The position numbers and the translations under genes were made by a program. A stretch of 64,000 nt of DNA from Hymenobacter cyanobacteriorum (lineage in GTDB: Bacteria; Bacteroidota; Bacteroidia; Cytophagales; Hymenobacteraceae). Below are positions 1 through 7,991 of this stretch, one piece after another. Where the stretch lies: assembly GCF_022631375.1 (NCBI RefSeq), contig NZ_JALBGC010000008.1:1-64000 (forward strand), given 5' to 3'. The notes beneath the pieces are model-generated. The model did not search any database, was not told where the DNA came from, and was given only the letters and a program-made list of their open reading frames with translations. The stretch's first letter is position 1; each line of letters begins with the position of its first letter.

Positions 1-56
1 GCCCCGGTGCGCCTATGGTACTGCCTTCACCGGTGGGAGAGTCGGTCGCCGCCAAC
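1..56 (+). rRNA. rrf: 5S ribosomal RNA, 3' part
   Basis: The first ~56 bases match the 3' half of a bacterial 5S rRNA: a GCGCCTATGGTACTGCC segment followed by GGTGGGAGAGTCGGTCGCCGCC. The 5' half is off the window edge, so the gene is partial. A strong terminator follows at once, which fits the end of a ribosomal RNA operon read on the + strand. The exact 3' end is uncertain by a few bases. Confidence 0.9.
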
Positions 57-67
57 CTTTTCCAAGG

Positions 68-112
68 AAAATCCCCTTCGCATGCTTTCACCAGCGCGCT
101 AAGGGGATTTTT
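68..112 (+). terminator. Rho-independent terminator of the rRNA operon
   Basis: The arms AAAATCCCCTT (68-78) and AAGGGGATTTTT (101-112) pair around a 22-base loop and end in a T run, directly after 5S rRNA. Confidence 0.85.
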
Positions 113-299
113 GCTTTCCATGGTTATGAATATTAGAAAGCAAATTATGTAAAGCGACTATTTAACTTTCTATTATGCGACTGTCTGACCGCTATTATTA
201 TTGCAAAAAAGTTGCAGAAGCATAATTCCAATATGCTTTGCACATGTTTGTTTTAGATTTGACTACTTGCTTCTGTCTTGAATTACTGGCTTGAGCGTG

Positions 300-838
300 A
301 ATTCAATTGCTTCATGGCACCTGTGGTTGTGGCGCCACTTACAAGTTTAGTACTCGGTATTGGCCGAGTTAAGCAAGGCTTCGAACCCCATAAGAGTTGC
401 TTTGTCCTGCGCTGGGGGCTTGGTAAATGCGGGCCTATTACAACAGGCAAACCCATTGGCTTCGGCCTACTCAAACGTGACGGGTGCATTAAGGAGATTC
501 TTCCCGAACTGTTCGAGAAAGTTGCTGTAGGGTATTATTCGCGGCAAAATTGATGCAGCGGCTGTAGCCAATACCGATGGTTGGCGCGGCTACCACGGGC
601 TGGTGCATATGGGCTCTTATCATCGCTGTTTTGTCAGCGCTTTGCTCAGAGCAAACCCGTGGTCAACACTTCGAACATCAGCGGTATTGAGCTTCTAGAG
701 CTTTGCCAAAGTCCGTCTTTGACAGTTAAAGGATACATCCAACCATACCTTTTGCTTCATCTGAACGAGTCAGAATTACGCTTTCACCATCGTTCGGAAA
801 ACATATATAAAGGGCTTGCTCAACTATTTTATCAATAA
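300..838 (+). pseudogene. IS1595-family transposase remnant
   Basis: Three reading-frame pieces together resemble the C-terminal half of an IS1595/ISXO2-like DDE transposase. Piece one (to about 535) reads GKPIGFGLLKRDGCIKEILPEL, like the VFGLLKR...EIVP segment. Piece two, one frame over (540-650), reads NTDGWRGYHGLV, the conserved TDGWRGY block. Piece three (to 838) reads NTSNISGIEL then HLNESELRFHHRSENIYKGL, like the HxNGIE and LHLxExEFRFNHR blocks. At least two frameshifts and the missing N-terminal zinc-ribbon region make it non-functional. No terminal inverted repeats were recognised, so the IS boundaries are unknown. The sequence is more AT-rich than its neighbours, as expected of a transferred element. 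Confidence 0.8.
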
Positions 839-900
839 ACTCTCTAACTGAGTATGCTTTCTAAGTCTAGAGCCAGTGTGTGCCATTCGAAAATGCAGAA

Positions 901-936
901 AAAAAGCCCCTGTGCTTGTCGCTACAGGGGCTTTCT
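901..936 (-). terminator. Terminator for the lipoprotein gene at 960-1409
   Basis: AAAGCCCCTGT and ACAGGGGCTTT form an 11-bp stem with a 10-base loop. On the minus strand the stem is followed by a run of T, so it ends the minus-strand gene. Confidence 0.8.
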
Positions 937-959
937 GGCTCTTACAGCTTTAAAAAAGG

Positions 960-1409
960 TCACTGTACTGTGATACCCGAGAATGAGCCAGACACTTCGC
1001 CAACAACTGGAAAAGTGCTGCGGAAATTGCCGGTAACGGTTCGAGTCTGTGTGTTGTACGTGGTGGCGCCAATGGAATTTGTTCCCGTGGTGCCATCAAG
1101 AGTTCCCTCTAATGCGTTGGTAGTGTACGCAGTTGGCGTGCCAGCTCGTGAAAAATCAAGAAGCAGTTGCTTGCCATTGTTTAGCTTGCCACTTATAGAC
1201 AAACTTGAGCCACCAGTTTGGTAATTGGCACTTACTACCCGGGCCTCATTAAGGTCATAAGGTGGGGCGCCTGCTTCGGAAATCGACACCTTGATGGTGG
1301 AGGCTATAGGAGCAGGCTGTGGCGTTTCGGTTGATTTGCAACCAAATAACATGATGCCACATAATAGAGTGGAAACAAGGGGCCGGGGAAAATTCAGCAT
1401 GAGCTGCAT
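960..1409 (-). CDS. Putative small lipoprotein
   Basis: This 149-residue protein has a short N-terminal hydrophobic segment ending in LLCGIMLFGC, a plausible lipobox with the acylated Cys near residue 24, followed by a Pro-rich linker. The remainder is rich in Thr, Ser and Gly with alternating hydrophobic residues (SLSISGKL, RTVTGNF, GEVSGSFSGITV), suggesting a small beta-barrel or beta-sandwich exposed at the cell envelope. I do not recognise a named family. ATG codons at 1409 and 1400 are both possible starts; both give an intact signal peptide. It stands alone between the IS remnant and dxs, with its own terminator downstream, and is read away from dxs only in the sense of sharing its strand. 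Confidence 0.7.
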   Translation of the reverse strand: MQLMLNFPRPLVSTLLCGIMLFGCKSTETPQPAPIASTIKVSISEAGAPPYDLNEARVVSANYQTGGSSLSISGKLNNGKQLLLDFSRAGTPTAYTTNALEGTLDGTTGTNSIGATTYNTQTRTVTGNFRSTFPVVGEVSGSFSGITVQ

Positions 1410-1504
1410 GTAGGAAAGGAGGTGGAAATTGGAAAGGCAATCTGGATAGTGCGGTTGTTTTGTTGCTTAATTAAGCAATAGACCGGTGGAGTAGTATTGT
1501 GCTT

Positions 1505-3451
1505 CTACCGCAGCACCGTGGCCCGCGCGCCGGCCGCCACTTTGGTGCCCAGTTCGCGCACGGCCTGGGCGATGCCGGCCGCATCGAAGCCGCACTCTTT
1601 GTAGAGCTCATCTTGGGTGCCGTGCTCCACTACGCGGTCGGGGATGCCGAGGCGGACGACGGGCAGGTGGAAGCCGTGGTCGGTGAGGAATTCGAGCACG
1701 GCCGAGCCGAAGCCGCCGGGCAGGCAGCCGTCTTCCACCGTCACGATGGCACGGTAGCGGCGGGCTACGTCGCGCAGCATTTCCTCATCCAGCGGCTTGC
1801 AGAAGCGCATGTCGTAGTGGCCGGCATCAATACTTTCGGCCGCCAGGGTTTCGGTGGCTTTCACGGCGTAGTTGCCGATGTGGCCGATGCTGAGGATGGC
1901 CACGCCGCCTTCTTCGCCCTCGCGCACCACGCGGCCCGTGCCGATGGCCACGCGCTGCAGCGGCGTGCGCCACTCGGGCATCACGCCCTCGCCGCGCGGG
2001 TAGCGGATGCTGTGCGGGCCGGCGTTTTCGGGCAGGGTGGCGGTGTACATCAGGTTGCGCAGCTCCTGCTCGTTCATCGGGGCCGACACCACGATGTTGG
2101 GGATGCAGCGCATGTAGGCCAGGTCGTAGCAGCCGTGGTGGGTGGGGCCGTCGGCCCCGGCAAAGCCGGCGCGGTCGAGGCAGAACACCACGTGCAAGTT
2201 TTGCAGGGCCACATCATGCACCACCTGGTCGTAGCCCCGCTGCATGAACGAAGAGTAGATGTTGCAGAACGGAATCAGCCCCTGCGTGGCCAAGCCGGCC
2301 GAGAACGTGACGGCGTGCTGTTCGGCAATGCCCACGTCGAAGGCGCGGGTGGGCATGGCGGCCATCATGATATTCAGCGACGAGCCCGAGGGCATGGCCG
2401 GCGTCACGCCCATGATTTTGTCGTTGGCCTCGGCCAGTTCCACCAGCGTGTGGCCGAACACGTCCTGGTACTTGGGCGGCTGCGGCTTGTCGGGTGTTTT
2501 CTTGTAAATCTCGCCCGTGATTTTATCGAACAAGCCCGGCGCGTGCCACAGCGTCTGGTCCTTCTCGGCCAGCGCGTAGCCCTTGCCCTTCACCGTGACG
2601 CAGTGCAGCAGCTTAGGGCCGGGAATGGATTTGAGGTCGTTGAGGATGGTGACGAGGTGCTGCACGTCGTGGCCATCCACGGGGCCGAAGTAGCGGAATT
2701 TCAGGGCCTCGAACAGGTTGCTCTGCTTCAGCAGGGTTGCCTTCATGGCGGCCTCTACTTTGCGGGCAATCTGCTGGGGGTTGGGGCCGAATTTGCTCAG
2801 CTTGCCCAGCACGTTCCAGAGCTCGTCGCGCACTTTGTTGTAGGTGCGGGAGGTGGTGATGTCGGTGAGGTATTCCTTGAGCGCGCCCACGTTGGGGTCG
2901 ATGCTCATGCAGTTGTCGTTCAGCACGACAATCATGTTGTTGTTGAGTACGCCGGCCTGGTTCAGGGCCTCGAAGCTCATGCCCGCCGTCATGGCGCCGT
3001 CGCCAATCACGGCAATGTGCTGGCGGTCGAACTCACCCTTGTAATCCGAGGCCACGGCCATGCCCAACGCTGCCCCGATGCTGGTGCTGCTGTGGCCCAC
3101 GCCAAAGGCGTCGTACTCGCTTTCGCTGCGCTTCGGAAAACCCGACATGCCTTTGTAGCGGCGGTTGGTCGGGAATTTCTCGCGGCGGCCGGTGAGAATC
3201 TTGTGGCCGTAAGCCTGGTGGCCCACATCCCAGATAAGCTGGTCGTGGGGCGTGTTGAAGACGTAGTGCAGTGCCACCGTCAATTCAACCACGCCCAGCG
3301 AGGCGCCAAAATGCCCCCCGTAAATGCTCACAGAATCGATGATGAAGTCGCGCAGCTCGGTACTGAGTTGGACTAACTGCTCGGGGGCGAGCTTTTTGAG
3401 GTCGGCGGGCGAGTCAATTGCCGCGAGCAGCGGGCCGGGTTCAACTATCAT
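1505..3451 (-). CDS. dxs: 1-deoxy-D-xylulose-5-phosphate synthase
   Basis: The product condenses pyruvate with glyceraldehyde 3-phosphate in the first step of the cytoplasmic MEP isoprenoid pathway, which supplies menaquinone, undecaprenyl and carotenoid precursors. At 648 residues it has the usual Dxs length. Visible motifs include the WDVGHQAYGHK block with His near residue 78, the thiamine-diphosphate motif VIGDGAMTAGMSFEALNQAG (GDG at ~150-152, ending in NDN), GIAEQHAVTFSAGLA with the catalytic Glu, and the DRAGFAGADGPTHHG block, then the C-terminal transketolase domain (PRGEG). The start at 3451 puts the conserved N-terminal helix intact, 72 bases after a TACCTTTG promoter element. It appears monocistronic. 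Confidence 0.97.
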   Translation of the reverse strand: MIVEPGPLLAAIDSPADLKKLAPEQLVQLSTELRDFIIDSVSIYGGHFGASLGVVELTVALHYVFNTPHDQLIWDVGHQAYGHKILTGRREKFPTNRRYKGMSGFPKRSESEYDAFGVGHSSTSIGAALGMAVASDYKGEFDRQHIAVIGDGAMTAGMSFEALNQAGVLNNNMIVVLNDNCMSIDPNVGALKEYLTDITTSRTYNKVRDELWNVLGKLSKFGPNPQQIARKVEAAMKATLLKQSNLFEALKFRYFGPVDGHDVQHLVTILNDLKSIPGPKLLHCVTVKGKGYALAEKDQTLWHAPGLFDKITGEIYKKTPDKPQPPKYQDVFGHTLVELAEANDKIMGVTPAMPSGSSLNIMMAAMPTRAFDVGIAEQHAVTFSAGLATQGLIPFCNIYSSFMQRGYDQVVHDVALQNLHVVFCLDRAGFAGADGPTHHGCYDLAYMRCIPNIVVSAPMNEQELRNLMYTATLPENAGPHSIRYPRGEGVMPEWRTPLQRVAIGTGRVVREGEEGGVAILSIGHIGNYAVKATETLAAESIDAGHYDMRFCKPLDEEMLRDVARRYRAIVTVEDGCLPGGFGSAVLEFLTDHGFHLPVVRLGIPDRVVEHGTQDELYKECGFDAAGIAQAVRELGTKVAAGARATVLR

Positions 3452-3522
3452 CGGGGCAGGCGTGGTGGGTTGGGTGACGGGGAGTTAACCGCCTGACCCG
3501 CTAAAAGATTATCGGGCTGGCC

Positions 3523-3530
3523 CAAAGGTA
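3523..3530 (-). promoter_or_regulatory. Bacteroidota-type -7 element for dxs
   Basis: On the minus strand this reads TACCTTTG, matching the TAnnTTTG -7 element of Bacteroidota vegetative promoters. It lies 72 bases before the dxs ATG. The rest of the 323-base gap between dxs and the next gene (3452-3774) holds no coding region that I can support; an ACCTTTG at about 3639 could serve the rightward gene. Confidence 0.6.
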
Positions 3531-3774
3531 CGACAGCGCGCGAAGTGCGGTTGTTCGGGAGCGACGGAATCGCGCTGTTGGTCGGGATTCGGCATGCGGT
3601 AATCTAGTTTTTGCGGGGCCCGGTGGCCGTTGCCCCGACCTTTGCGTATCGGCAAGCCGATTCGGCCAGTTGGCTGTTAAGGACTTAGTTAGGAAATTTT
3701 TACATCTCAGAAGGACGCCGGATGCAACCTCCGGTATGATTTGCGGCACTTTGGCTGCTATCCATTGTCAGTAT

Positions 3775-6705
3775 ATGAAACACCTATTACCGGCCTCGGC
3801 CGTTCTGCTAACGGCCCTGCTGGGCAATAATTCGAGCGTTTGGGCCCAACAGGGCGCGCCCGGCGGCACCCGTCCCGTGCTCACTACCGCGCCGCGCGCC
3901 GCGGCCGGCCGCATCAGCGGCACCATAACGGATGCCGCGACCAACAAGCCCGTTTCGTACGCCTCGGTGGCGGTGCTCGACGCTGCCAATAACCCCGTGA
4001 ACGGGGGCGTGGCCGGCGACGACGGCAAGTTTGTGCTGGCCGGCATTCCGGCCGGCACTTACACGGTGCAAATCAGCTTCCTGGGCTACACCAACGTGAC
4101 GCGTACCGGCGTGGTGGTGACGGCCGGTGAGGCCACGGCCCTGGGCACCATTACCATGGCCGCTTCGGCCCAGAAGCTGGGCGAAGTGGTGGTGACGGGC
4201 CAGAAGGCCATCATCGAGGAGCGGGTAGACCGCACGGTGTACAACGCCGAAAACGACCAGACCACCCGCGGCGGCGATGCCACCGACGTGCTCAAGCGCG
4301 TGCCCATGCTGAGCGTGGACTTGGACGGCAACGTGAGCCTGCGCGGCAGCTCCAGCATCCGCGTGCTCATCAACAACAAGCCCTCGACGATTGCGGCCAA
4401 CAGCATTGCCGATGCGCTGAAGCAGATTCCGGCCGACCAGATTAAGACCGTGGAGGTGATTACCTCGCCGTCGGCCAAGTACGATGCCGAGGGTTCGGGC
4501 GGCATCATCAACATCATCACCAAAACCAATACCCTGCGCGGGGCTACGCTGGGCGTGAACATCAGCGCGGGCCTGCGCAACAGCAACCTGGGCCTGCAGG
4601 GCAGCTTGCGCACCGGCAAAATGGGCTTCTCGCTGAGCGGTTTCGGCCGGGGGCAGTACAACACGCCGGGGGAGTTCAGCAACACGCAGGTGACGCGCAG
4701 CCTGGGTACCGGCGCGGCCACCACCACGCTGCAAAGCGCCGAAACGCGCCAGCAGGGCATTTTCGGCCGCTACTCTTTTGGCTGGGATTACGACATCAAC
4801 AAGGCAAATTCCTTGCAGGCTTCGGTGAGCTACGGCACACGCAGCGGCGACAACTACCAGGACGGCCTGCTGCGCACCAGCTACCTGGGCGCCACGGCCA
4901 CGGGCAGCCCCTACAGCACTGACCTGCGCGACACGTACTCGAAAGACTTGTCGGGCACCGTGGATGCCAGCCTGAACTACACGCACAGCTTCGAGAAGCC
5001 GCAGCACGAAATCAGCGTGCTGACCTTGTTCAGCCGCAACGACCGCACCAATAGCTTCACCAACACGATTCTGCAGTCGAGCCAGCCCAACGGGCCGTCG
5101 CGCATCGTGAACGATAACCCCAGCTACAACGAAGAATACACGGTGCAGCTGGATTATCAGAACCCGCTGAGCAAAACCCAGATGCTGGAAGCCGGAGCCA
5201 AGAACATTCTGCGCCTGGTGAATTCGGACTATTCCACTATCTCCTACGGTGCCAACGGCGAAGTGCTGCCCAACGTAGGCCTGCTTTCGGCCAGCAACGT
5301 GTTCAACTACCGCCAGAACGTGACGGCGGGCTACGCGGCCTACACCCTGCAGCTGCCCAAAGGCATTACCCTGAAGCCCGGCCTGCGCTACGAGTACACC
5401 ACCATCGATGCCAGCTTTGCGAAGTCGGCCGCAGCCGATATCCCGAACTACGGCGTGCTGGTGCCCAGCGTAAACGTGTCGCGCAAGCTCGCCAACGGCA
5501 ACCTGCTGAAACTGGCCTACAACCGCCGCATTCAGCGCCCCTCGCTGCAGTTCCTGAACCCCAACGTGAACGCGCAGAACCCCAAGAACGTGAGCCAGGG
5601 CAACCCCTACCTTTCGCCCGAGTACACCAACAACTACGAGCTGGGCTACAACACGCTGGTGAAAAAGGTGAACCTGAGCATGAGTGCGTTCGTGCGCAAC
5701 ACCACGGGTTCGATTGAGGCCCTGCGCACGGTGCGCGGCGCCGACACGGTATCGACTAACTACGCCAACATTGGCCAGCAGAACGCCTATGGCGGCAGCC
5801 TCAACGCCAACCTCAACGGTGCCAAGCTGAACCTGAACGCCGGCACCGACTTCTACTACACCACGCTCACTAACAACGTGCCCGACCGCAACTTCAACGC
5901 CTCCAACGAAGGCTTTGTATTCAGCGGCCGGCTCGGGGGCTCCTACAACTTCACGCCCGTGTGGGGCGTGCAGGCTTTTGCCTTCTACCGCGGCCGCCAG
6001 GTGCAACTGCAGGGCGACCAGAGCGGCTTCGGCTTCTACACCCTGGGCATCAAGCGCGACTTTGCCGAGAAGCGGGGCAGCATCGGCTTTGGGGTCGATA
6101 ACTTCTTCACGCCCACCATCACCATTCGCAACAACGTGGTGTCGCCGCTTATCGACCAGGCCAGCCGCAACGAGCTGCACTCGCTGGGCGTGCGCGTCAA
6201 CTTCAGCTACCGCATCGGCAAGCTCACGGCCGGCCCCTCGCGCCGCGGCAAGAGCGTGAACAACGACGACTTAAAAAGCGAAGGCGAAGGCGGCGGTGCT
6301 GGTGCCGACGTGAGTGGCGGTGGCGGCGGTGCCCCGGCCGGCGGCGGCGGCCGTCCTGGTGGCCAGGGCCAGGGCGGTGTTCGCCCGGCCGGCGCTACCG
6401 GCGCTCCTGCTGGTACTGCTCCGGCCGGTGCCCGCCCCGGCGGCTACCCCGGCCAGCCGCGCCCGGCTACGGCTGCCGACAGCACCAGCGGCAAGCCCGC
6501 CACCGACAGCACCGCGCGGCCCCTGCCCGGTGGCCAGCAGCGTCCCGTTGGCTACCCCGGCCTGCGCCCCGCCACGGCCCAGCCCGCCGACACCACGCGC
6601 CGCCAGCCGGTACCGCCCGTGTCGACGCCCCTCAACGCGCCTTCGCCCGGCACGAGCACGCCCAACGGCACGGTGCCGGCCGGCAGCCCCGGCGGCCGGC
6701 CCTAA
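3775..6705 (+). CDS. Outer-membrane beta-barrel protein with CarboxypepD_reg-like N-terminus (TonB-receptor-like)
   Basis: The start at 3775 gives a clear signal peptide (MKHLLPASAVLLTALLGNNSSVWAQ); an upstream in-frame extension to 3670 lacks one. Residues ~45-130 form a carboxypeptidase-regulatory-like beta sandwich (GRISGTITDAATNKPVSYAS, ending VVVTGQK). Residues ~145-240 resemble a plug domain (LRGSSSIRVLINNKPS, ITSPSAKYDAEGSGGIINI). The remainder to ~870 is a beta barrel with many alternating aromatic strands, typical of the 'outer membrane beta-barrel family protein' group in Bacteroidota. The last ~110 residues are an unusual Gly/Pro/Ala-rich low-complexity tail with repeated GGRPGG and PADTT-like units. 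The substrate cannot be told from sequence, and there is no SusD partner next to it. Confidence 0.88.
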   Translation: MKHLLPASAVLLTALLGNNSSVWAQQGAPGGTRPVLTTAPRAAAGRISGTITDAATNKPVSYASVAVLDAANNPVNGGVAGDDGKFVLAGIPAGTYTVQISFLGYTNVTRTGVVVTAGEATALGTITMAASAQKLGEVVVTGQKAIIEERVDRTVYNAENDQTTRGGDATDVLKRVPMLSVDLDGNVSLRGSSSIRVLINNKPSTIAANSIADALKQIPADQIKTVEVITSPSAKYDAEGSGGIINIITKTNTLRGATLGVNISAGLRNSNLGLQGSLRTGKMGFSLSGFGRGQYNTPGEFSNTQVTRSLGTGAATTTLQSAETRQQGIFGRYSFGWDYDINKANSLQASVSYGTRSGDNYQDGLLRTSYLGATATGSPYSTDLRDTYSKDLSGTVDASLNYTHSFEKPQHEISVLTLFSRNDRTNSFTNTILQSSQPNGPSRIVNDNPSYNEEYTVQLDYQNPLSKTQMLEAGAKNILRLVNSDYSTISYGANGEVLPNVGLLSASNVFNYRQNVTAGYAAYTLQLPKGITLKPGLRYEYTTIDASFAKSAAADIPNYGVLVPSVNVSRKLANGNLLKLAYNRRIQRPSLQFLNPNVNAQNPKNVSQGNPYLSPEYTNNYELGYNTLVKKVNLSMSAFVRNTTGSIEALRTVRGADTVSTNYANIGQQNAYGGSLNANLNGAKLNLNAGTDFYYTTLTNNVPDRNFNASNEGFVFSGRLGGSYNFTPVWGVQAFAFYRGRQVQLQGDQSGFGFYTLGIKRDFAEKRGSIGFGVDNFFTPTITIRNNVVSPLIDQASRNELHSLGVRVNFSYRIGKLTAGPSRRGKSVNNDDLKSEGEGGGAGADVSGGGGGAPAGGGGRPGGQGQGGVRPAGATGAPAGTAPAGARPGGYPGQPRPATAADSTSGKPATDSTARPLPGGQQRPVGYPGLRPATAQPADTTRRQPVPPVSTPLNAPSPGTSTPNGTVPAGSPGGRP

Positions 6706-6731
6706 TTCGGCCATCCCGCAATCGAAAATGG

Positions 6732-6766
6732 AAACGTCATGTTGCGCTAGTTGCAGCATGACGTTT
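6732..6766 (+). terminator. Terminator-like hairpin, minimal member of the GTCATG repeat family
   Basis: AAACGTCATGTTGC and GCAGCATGACGTTT pair at 13 of 14 positions around a 7-base loop, followed by a T-rich stretch. The outer AACGTCATG/CATGACGTT arms are the same as those of the longer intergenic repeats at 24901, 39367 and 63815. Confidence 0.65.
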
Positions 6767-6826
6767 GCTTTTAGTGCCTTAATGCTTTTTTAATCAGGCC
6801 CCGCCCATCCAGGCCCTACTTTTGCC

Positions 6827-6834
6827 CGGCCGCT
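6827..6834 (+). promoter_or_regulatory. -7 promoter element (TACTTTTG)
   Basis: TACTTTTG matches TAnnTTTG and lies 12 bases before the ATG at 6847, implying a very short untranslated leader. Confidence 0.6.
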
Positions 6835-6846
6835 TCATTTGCTTCG

Positions 6847-7923
6847 ATGACCGAAAACCCCCGAACCACTTCCCCCGCTGACAGCCCCGAGGACGACGCG
6901 CACTTTTTGCAGCGTCTGCAGCCGTCGCGGCTGGTGCTGCCCATTGTGATTGGGCTGGGCGTGGTGGGGTTTATGTTCTGGCGCAGCTACAAGCCCGGCG
7001 ACCTGGCCCCGCTGGCCAATGCCCGCTGGGAGTGGCTGCTCATCACGCTGTTGGTGCTGCTGGCCCGCGATTTCGGCTACATCTACCGCATCCGGCACAT
7101 TGCCGAGCGTGAGCTCAACTACCGCCAGAGCCTCGACGTGATTATGATTTGGGAGTTTGCCTCCTGCGTGCTGCCTTCGGCGGTGGGCGGCACGGCGGTG
7201 GCCTCGTTTATCCTGCATAAAGAGGGCATCACGCTGGGCAAGTCGATGGCCTACGTGATGGTTACTGCCCTGATGGACAACCTCTACTACGTGCTGATGG
7301 TGCCGCTGGTAATTCTCGTGGCTGGGGCCGGGCTCTACCCGCACGAGGCCCTGCAGGGCGGTTTCATTGCCACGCTGCGGGTGCTGTTTGTGGTGAGTTA
7401 CGTGGGCGTGACGGCCTATGCGGGCCTCATGCTCTACGCCATTTTCATCAACCCGCGCTCGGTGCGGCGGGTGCTGGTGCGGTTGTTTTCGATGCTGGTG
7501 CTGAAGCGCTGGCGCCGCAAAGCCTACCACCACGGCCAGGAAATGGCCCGCGCCTCGGTGCAGTTGCGCGGCAACCCGGCTATTTACTGGTGGCGGGCGG
7601 CGGCCAGCACGTTCTTCGTCTGGACGGCCCGCTACCTCGTCATCGGCTGCCTCATTGCCGCCTTCGTTCCGATGGGCGTGGAAACCTTCCTGTTCATCTT
7701 CGCCCGCAACCTCACCTACAAAGTGCTGCTGCTGTTGGCCATCACGCCCGGCGGCGCGGGCATCGTGGAGGGCGCGTTCCCCACGTTTTTCGGCAAGTTC
7801 ATCGGCACGGCCACGCTCACCAGCTTCATGGTGCTGCTGTACCGGGTGGTTACGTATTACCTCTACCTCGTGCTGGGTACCATTTTCCTGCCTCGCTGGG
7901 TGGCGCGGGTGTTTCGAAAGTAA
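6847..7923 (+). CDS. Lysylphosphatidylglycerol synthase TM-region / flippase-like membrane protein
   Basis: This 358-residue inner-membrane protein has about eight hydrophobic segments, beginning with LVLPIVIGLGVVGFMFW after a charged cytoplasmic N-terminus. The spacing and motifs (WEFASCVLPSAVGGTAVASFIL near residues 100-120 and TPGGAGIVEGAFPTFF near 300-315) are those of the LPG_synthase_TM (UPF0104) family. It lacks the soluble transferase domain of full MprF, so it may be a lipid flippase or transporter alone. In Bacteroidota such stand-alone proteins are common and of unproven substrate. It is a single gene, with a short-leader promoter upstream and a strong two-way terminator downstream. 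Confidence 0.85.
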   Translation: MTENPRTTSPADSPEDDAHFLQRLQPSRLVLPIVIGLGVVGFMFWRSYKPGDLAPLANARWEWLLITLLVLLARDFGYIYRIRHIAERELNYRQSLDVIMIWEFASCVLPSAVGGTAVASFILHKEGITLGKSMAYVMVTALMDNLYYVLMVPLVILVAGAGLYPHEALQGGFIATLRVLFVVSYVGVTAYAGLMLYAIFINPRSVRRVLVRLFSMLVLKRWRRKAYHHGQEMARASVQLRGNPAIYWWRAAASTFFVWTARYLVIGCLIAAFVPMGVETFLFIFARNLTYKVLLLLAITPGGAGIVEGAFPTFFGKFIGTATLTSFMVLLYRVVTYYLYLVLGTIFLPRWVARVFRK

Positions 7924-7938
7924 GTTAAAAGTTGAGGG

Positions 7939-7990
7939 TTAAAAGTTAAACGGCCTGCCTAAATCGTTAGGCGGGCCTTTTAACTTTTAA
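7939..7990. terminator. Bidirectional terminator between convergent genes
   Basis: TTAAAAGTTAAA-CGGCCTGCCTA pairs with TAGGCGGGCC-TTTTAACTTTTAA. The A-rich and T-rich outer arms make it a terminator on both strands for the converging genes. Confidence 0.85.
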
Positions 7991-7991
7991 C

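Noticed and set aside
1499..3376. Long His/Val/Ala-rich frame on the + strand opposite dxs
   Set aside because: It is the mirror of a high-GC coding gene with all Dxs motifs on the other strand; its composition is typical of antisense frames.
3808..6180. 790-codon minus-strand frame opposite the outer-membrane protein
   Set aside because: It has repetitive Ala/His/Gly/Val composition with no domain, while the opposite strand holds a signal peptide, plug and barrel.
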